Shown here piece by piece: positions 19,729-23,568 of a stretch of 23,568 nucleotides of DNA (the first letter of the stretch is position 1; each line of letters starts with the position of its first letter). The stretch is from Ruminococcaceae bacterium UBA6416 (lineage in GTDB: Bacteria; Bacillota; Clostridia; Oscillospirales; Acutalibacteraceae). The DNA is taken from assembly GCA_002438505.1 (NCBI GenBank), contig DJPI01000005.1:10875-34442 (forward strand), in the 5' to 3' direction. The translations under genes were made by a program, and so were the position numbers. Under the pieces are notes generated by a model. It was not told the origin of the DNA and did not search any database. It saw nothing but the letters and a program-made list of their open reading frames with translations.

Positions 19729-21166
19729 CGGTTACATCTTCCCCTTGAATAAAGATTCTTTCCTCAGTCGGAATATATGCCGTCTGGGCGTTATAGCCCT
19801 CAATTCTTTCGTCAATAGGTATGTACTTTTTCGGAACAGCCACACTCTTATATGCAGGCCTGATTATCCTGTTGCCTGTCATAATTTCTTCCATTCTGTG
19901 CGCCGACCAGCCGACAATTCTTGCCGCAGCAAAAAGCGGTGTAAAAATGTCCTGCGGTATTCCGAGAATTTTATAAACAAGTCCGGAATAAAGGTCAACA
20001 TTCGCGCAAAGCGGTTTGCTTTCTCCTTTAACTTTTCTGAAAAGCTCTGGCGTGTATTTTTCAATCATTTCAATGAGGTGGAACTCATTTTCAAATTCGG
20101 TACCCTTTGCAAACTCGCCCGCTTTGCGTTTGAGAATAACGGCACGCGGATCTGAAATTGTGTATACCGCGTGACCCATTCCGTAGATAAGGCCTGTTCC
20201 GTCTCCGGCTTCTTTGCGAATTATCTTTTCAAGATAGGCTTTGACCTGTTTTTCATCGGTAATATCTTCAACATTCGCCTCAATCTCTTCAATCATCTTG
20301 CAAACTTTAAGGTTTGCTCCGCCGTGACGGACGCCCTTGAGCGAACCTATAGCTGCCGAATATGCCGCATATGAATCAGTTCCGGCCGAGGAAAGGACGC
20401 GACAGGTAAAGGTTGAGTTGTTTCCACCGCCGTGTTCAGCGTGAAGCATGAGACAGATGTCAAGAAGCTTTGCCTCTTCATCGGTATATTTCCGGTCTGA
20501 ACGAATTGAACGCAGAATGGTTTCAGCGGTTGAAAGGCTCTGCTTTTCCGGATGGAAATAAAGGCTCTTGCCGTAAAACTTAAGCCGCTTAACCTGATAC
20601 GCATAGCAAATGAGAACCGGAAGCTGTGCAATTATCTGGACGCTCTGGCGAAGAACATTTTCCGGCGAGCGATCCTCAGGATTTTCATCAAAAGAATAGA
20701 GAACAAGAACACAGCGCGCAAGATTGTTCATAACGTCACTTGAGGCATTTTTCATCATAACATCCTCAATAAATGTTTCCGGAAGTTCACGGCACACACC
20801 GAGTGCATTTTTGAAAAATGCAAGCTGCTCCCTTGTTGGAAGCGAACCGAAAAGAAGAAGATAAGCGACTTCTTCAAACCCAAAACGGTTCTCCTTTTCA
20901 CAGGCCTCAACAATACTGTTGATGTTCACGCCGCGATATTTTAAAACGCCTTTTTTCGGAACACGTTCGCCGTCATCAACATAATAACCTTCAACGCAGC
21001 AAATTTTGGTCAGTCCGGCCATCACGCCGGTTCCGTCATGATTCCTCAGACCTCTTTTAACTCCGTACTTCCAGAAATCATCGGGGTTTATATGACTTTT
21101 GCGTTCAATTTTTTCGCATATTTTTTCAAGAACTTCAGGCGAGATAGGATTGATTTTTTCGTGCAT
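19718..21166 (-). CDS. gltA: Citrate synthase (citrate/2-methylcitrate synthase family)
   Basis: The 482-residue protein contains the citrate-synthase core with catalytic residues in place: LHAEHGGGNNST (241-252), GVRHGGAN with His281, GMGHAVYTISDPRA with His332 and NVDLYSG with Asp391, matching E. coli His264, His305 and Asp362. It condenses oxaloacetate with acetyl-CoA. It is longer than the usual ~430 residues because of an extended N-terminus (about 50 residues with GTGVMAGLTKICCVEGYYVD) and a C-terminal tail, a form seen in Clostridia. It leads the eight-gene minus-strand unit and has its own promoter at 21217-21245. A methylcitrate activity cannot be excluded by sequence alone. Confidence 0.93.
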   Translation of the reverse strand: MHEKINPISPEVLEKICEKIERKSHINPDDFWKYGVKRGLRNHDGTGVMAGLTKICCVEGYYVDDGERVPKKGVLKYRGVNINSIVEACEKENRFGFEEVAYLLLFGSLPTREQLAFFKNALGVCRELPETFIEDVMMKNASSDVMNNLARCVLVLYSFDENPEDRSPENVLRQSVQIIAQLPVLICYAYQVKRLKFYGKSLYFHPEKQSLSTAETILRSIRSDRKYTDEEAKLLDICLMLHAEHGGGNNSTFTCRVLSSAGTDSYAAYSAAIGSLKGVRHGGANLKVCKMIEEIEANVEDITDEKQVKAYLEKIIRKEAGDGTGLIYGMGHAVYTISDPRAVILKRKAGEFAKGTEFENEFHLIEMIEKYTPELFRKVKGESKPLCANVDLYSGLVYKILGIPQDIFTPLFAAARIVGWSAHRMEEIMTGNRIIRPAYKSVAVPKKYIPIDERIEGYNAQTAYIPTEERIFIQGEDVTDEN

Positions 21167-21216
21167 TTCGTACCCCCGTAAAAAACTATTTCATTAGTCC
21201 AATGTAATTACCCTTT

Positions 21217-21245
21217 ATTTTATAACATAGTAATAATAATGTCAA
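21217..21245 (-). promoter_or_regulatory. Promoter of the gltA operon
   Basis: On the minus strand TTGACA (21240-21245) and TAAAAT (21217-21222), 17-base spacer, about 50 bases before the gltA start. It is the only clear promoter found for the genes down to 13321. Confidence 0.7.
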
Positions 21246-21279
21246 TATGAATGTAACTTAAAAAAAGCGAGGCAAAAGA

Positions 21280-22275
21280 ATGAAGCTGTATGTAATTCTC
21301 ACAATTTTTTTAGTTTTGGCGGCTGCTTTGTCCCCTTTTGCAGTCTTGAGCCCTTCAAAAGGACAACCGCAGACAAGCACAACACTCGAGTCCGTTCAAA
21401 CAAAAACAAAAATCACGCAAAAAGAAACAGAGGCCAAAACAATCAAAGTTTTGCGCACCGGTTCCGGAAAAGTTGTTGAAAAGGAAATGTTCGATTATGT
21501 TAAAGGGGCTGTTTCCGGAGAAATCTCTCCTGAATATGAAAAAGAAGCAATAAAAGCGCAAGCAGTGGCCTGTTATACATATGCCCTTTGGCTAAGAAAA
21601 AACGCGGACCGTTCAGCGCTTTCCGGCGCCGATATTTCGGATAATCCCGCCCGGTTCCAAAGCTATCTTGACGAAAACGAACTCAAGGATAAATGGGGAA
21701 ATAAATTTGATGAATACTCAAGCAAAATCAACGAGTGTGTCAGCGAAGTCATAGGGCAATATCTTGAATATGACGGTGAGGTGATTATGGCCTGTTTCCA
21801 TGCAATTTCAACAGGAAAAACGGAAAGCGCAAAAAATGTCTGGGGCAGTGATGTTCCATATCTTCAAAGCGTTACGGCAAACGGAGACGTGCTTTCACCC
21901 GATATTGATTCGGTTGTAACCCTGAGCGAGGAAAGTTTCAAAAAATGCGCCGAAAAGCTTGACGGCGTAAAGCTTTCAAAGAGCAGTAAGGACTGGCTCG
22001 GTGAGATTAAAAAAACCAAATCAGGCTATGTGACTTCAATAGTAATCGGCTCAAAAGCCTTTTCCGGAAGTAACATTCGCAGCGCATTTTCGCTCAGAAG
22101 TCCAGCGTTCACAGCCGAAAAAACCGAGGACGGCTTTGTTTTTAAAGTCAAAGGCTACGGTCATCTTGTCGGAATGAGTCAGTATTCCGCAGACTACATG
22201 GCAAGACAAGGCAGCAGCTATAAGGACATTCTGCTTCACTTTTTCAAAGGTGCAAAAATTAAAACCGCCGAATGA
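21280..22275 (+). CDS. spoIID: SpoIID/LytB-type lytic transglycosylase
   Basis: The 331-residue protein has an N-terminal membrane anchor (about residues 3-22), a Thr/Lys-rich linker and a SpoIID domain: VKGAVSGEISPEYEKEAI with the probable catalytic Glu81, IKAQAVACYTYAL, and the C-terminal KGYGHLVGMSQYSADYMA. SpoIID cleaves peptidoglycan glycan strands during forespore engulfment, working with SpoIIM and SpoIIP, neither of which is here. Length is close to B. subtilis SpoIID (about 340). It is divergent from gltA. GCGAGG lies upstream of the ATG. I see no convincing SigE consensus in the 113-bp gap, so control is unresolved. A paralogous SpoIID-like LytB role is possible. Confidence 0.87.
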   Translation: MKLYVILTIFLVLAAALSPFAVLSPSKGQPQTSTTLESVQTKTKITQKETEAKTIKVLRTGSGKVVEKEMFDYVKGAVSGEISPEYEKEAIKAQAVACYTYALWLRKNADRSALSGADISDNPARFQSYLDENELKDKWGNKFDEYSSKINECVSEVIGQYLEYDGEVIMACFHAISTGKTESAKNVWGSDVPYLQSVTANGDVLSPDIDSVVTLSEESFKKCAEKLDGVKLSKSSKDWLGEIKKTKSGYVTSIVIGSKAFSGSNIRSAFSLRSPAFTAEKTEDGFVFKVKGYGHLVGMSQYSADYMARQGSSYKDILLHFFKGAKIKTAE

Positions 22276-22319
22276 TCACATGGCACAAACAAATTTGGCT
22301 CTTGATTCAGTCGGCGGTT
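22263..22319. terminator. Inverted repeat at the end of spoIID
   Basis: AACCGCCGA (22263-22271) and TCGGCGGTT (22311-22319) are perfect complements with a 39-base interval; neighbouring bases extend the stem imperfectly. No T-run follows, so it is only a weak terminator candidate between convergent genes. Confidence 0.35.
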
Positions 22320-22340
22320 ACTGAGATATTCAAAAGGTGT

Positions 22341-22898
22341 TTATAATTCTATTATCCGCGTTGCAAATGACGCAATTTCAGTCTCATCGTGGCTTGTAAA
22401 AACAATGATGCGATTTGCAAAGTGCTTTTTTATCAAGCTCATTATTCCTTCTCTCAGCGCAAAGTCAAGTCCTTTGAAAGCCTCGTCAAGAATAAGCACA
22501 TCCGGCTCAAAAGCCACAGCGCGCGCAAGAGCCACACGCCGACACATTCCGCCGGAAAGCTCAGACGGATACTTATTCATGCTGTCTGAAAGCGAAAAAG
22601 CATACAGCCATTTTTCGGCTGTCATTTTATCCGAAACAACGCTGACATTTTGGAGCGCGGTTTTCCAGGGCAAAAGCACGTCTGACTGAAAAACAACACC
22701 AATCCTTTCGTTTTCAGAAAAGATAATCTCACCGTTTTCAGGCTTTTCAAGGCCGCAAAGAAGGCGCAGGAGCGTTGTTTTTCCTTTCCCGGATTCGCCC
22801 TTAATGCAGACTCTCTCCCCTTTTTTGATGCTTTCGGAAAAGCTCCGGATAACCTTATTTTTATCATAAGAGAAAGAAAGGTTTTTTATTCTAATCAT
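22341..22898 (-). CDS. ABC transporter ATP-binding protein (NitT/TauT type), compact
   Basis: The 185-residue protein has Walker A GESGKGKTT (about 34-42), Q-loop VVFQSDVLLPW, signature LSGGMCRRVALARA, Walker B VLILDEAFKGLD and the switch His in FTSHDE. It powers an importer with the permease encoded upstream, its ATG overlapping that gene's stop by four bases. It is short for the NitT/TauT/SsuB group (usually about 240-260 residues): the C-terminal region after the switch His is nearly absent. It is otherwise intact. Likely ligands of such systems are thiamine precursors, sulfonates or nitrate-like compounds; the substrate-binding protein is not in view. Confidence 0.9.
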   Translation of the reverse strand: MIRIKNLSFSYDKNKVIRSFSESIKKGERVCIKGESGKGKTTLLRLLCGLEKPENGEIIFSENERIGVVFQSDVLLPWKTALQNVSVVSDKMTAEKWLYAFSLSDSMNKYPSELSGGMCRRVALARAVAFEPDVLILDEAFKGLDFALREGIMSLIKKHFANRIIVFTSHDETEIASFATRIIEL

Positions 22899-23568
22899 TT
22901 TTCATTTCCCTTTCTTATCTTTTTCAGAAGCGCAGTTATCAGCTTTTCAAGAAGAACGCTCAGTATTATCACAACAAGTGTCCACGCAAACAAATCAGCG
23001 GTTTCAATGGTTATTTTTGACCGATAAAGATGATATCCCACCGAACTTTGCGGCAACGATATTACCTCAGCGGCAACACCAGACTTCCACGCAAGTCCGA
23101 GCGCTGTTGTGCAGCCTGCGGCGAAATATGGCAAAACCGAGTGTACATAAATCTCCTTTATGGTTTTGAGTTTTCCGAAGCGAAAAACTTTAGCCATTTC
23201 AAGCATACTTTTGTCAGTGTTTTTAATTGCTTCACTGACATTCGCCCAAACGATTGGTAAAACAATCAAAAAGACAATAAAAACCGGAACACCGTTCTTT
23301 TTAATCCAGACCAAAGCAAGAATAATAAAAGAGGCAACCGGCGTTGCCTTGGCAAGGCTTATGAGCGGATAAAAAAGCCGGTTCAAAAACTCAAACGATG
23401 AAGTAAGCACGGCAAGCAGCGTTCCAAATATAACACCGCATAAATATCCGAAGCTTATCCGTAAAAAGGATGAGCCGATGCTTTTCCAAAACTCTGCCGT
23501 TTGCGAAAGCTCAAAAAGCCGCTGAAGAACCTGAAAAGGAGAAACAATGAGGATTTCTTTGTCAATCA
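22895..23568 (-). CDS. ABC transporter permease, NitT/TauT/Ssu type (5' end outside the window)
   Basis: The frame stays open to the right edge; the visible part of about 224 residues begins IDKEILIVSPFQVLQRLFEL and continues with FWKSIGSSFLRISFGYLCGV, the characteristic start of this permease family, so a shorter internal start at 23410 would be wrong. About five membrane segments follow, with the EAA-type coupling loop near ALGLAWKSGVAAEVISLP. Only a small N-terminal piece is missing. The stop overlaps the ATPase start (ATGA), so the two are translated together. A substrate-binding lipoprotein gene is expected further to the right. Confidence 0.9.
   Translation of the reverse strand, partial: IDKEILIVSPFQVLQRLFELSQTAEFWKSIGSSFLRISFGYLCGVIFGTLLAVLTSSFEFLNRLFYPLISLAKATPVASFIILALVWIKKNGVPVFIVFLIVLPIVWANVSEAIKNTDKSMLEMAKVFRFGKLKTIKEIYVHSVLPYFAAGCTTALGLAWKSGVAAEVISLPQSSVGYHLYRSKITIETADLFAWTLVVIILSVLLEKLITALLKKIRKGNEK

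Noticed and set aside
21167..21279. SigE- or SigG-type promoter before spoIID
   Set aside because: No stretch fits the expected -35 and -10 sequences at proper spacing; only the minus-strand gltA promoter is convincing.

Overview
The window looks like chromosome of a Gram-positive, spore-forming Clostridia (probably an Oscillospiraceae/Ruminococcaceae-like gut lineage) carrying part of an integrated mobile element. The lineage is inferred from strong AGGAGG-type ribosome sites, TTGACA/TATAAT promoters with 17-base spacers, cotJC and spoIID sporulation genes, and the protein families present; no rRNA or other taxonomic marker is in view.

Positions 1 to about 6370 are the right part of a mobile element whose left end lies outside the window. 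From left to right it holds: a partial HUH rolling-circle replication protein (minus strand); a 428-bp gene-free region with a 28-bp perfect inverted repeat and a possible tiny RNA; a tightly packed minus-strand cluster of four small proteins (two too short for routine ORF calling, 54 and 49 aa); a DUF2513 gene and a small membrane protein, associated with a 52-bp direct repeat; a divergent Cro/CI-like switch (DUF739 protein versus XRE repressor) with palindromic operators; two small membrane/coiled-coil proteins; and a large serine recombinase. The recombinase is followed at once by the 3' two thirds of cotJC (manganese-catalase-like spore coat protein), so the element sits inside cotJC, breaking it at its E-x-x-H metal-ligand motif. 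This resembles the skin-type elements that split sporulation genes.

Positions 6790-11000 form a signalling module: a secreted two-domain PepSY protein, a response regulator/histidine kinase pair, and a second secreted PepSY protein with a Thr/Ser-rich stalk. Both PepSY genes have the same promoter layout (TCTAAT, 5 bases, TCTAAY, 10 bases, TATACT), which I infer to be the regulator's binding site. Between the first PepSY gene and the regulator lie two strong convergent promoters and a compact hairpin-terminator unit that looks like an undescribed small RNA of about 85 nt on the minus strand.

Positions 11000-13260 are a DUF1538 membrane protein, internally duplicated, translationally coupled to a tandem PII-like protein. 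Positions 13321-21166 (minus) are a dense eight-gene unit with one visible promoter upstream of citrate synthase: gltA, an unknown multi-pass membrane protein, an AEC transporter, lgt, folD, a double PspC-domain protein, an Sfp-type phosphopantetheinyl transferase and a GPH-type sugar symporter. spoIID is transcribed divergently from gltA. The window ends in an ABC transporter of the NitT/TauT type (ATPase plus partial permease).
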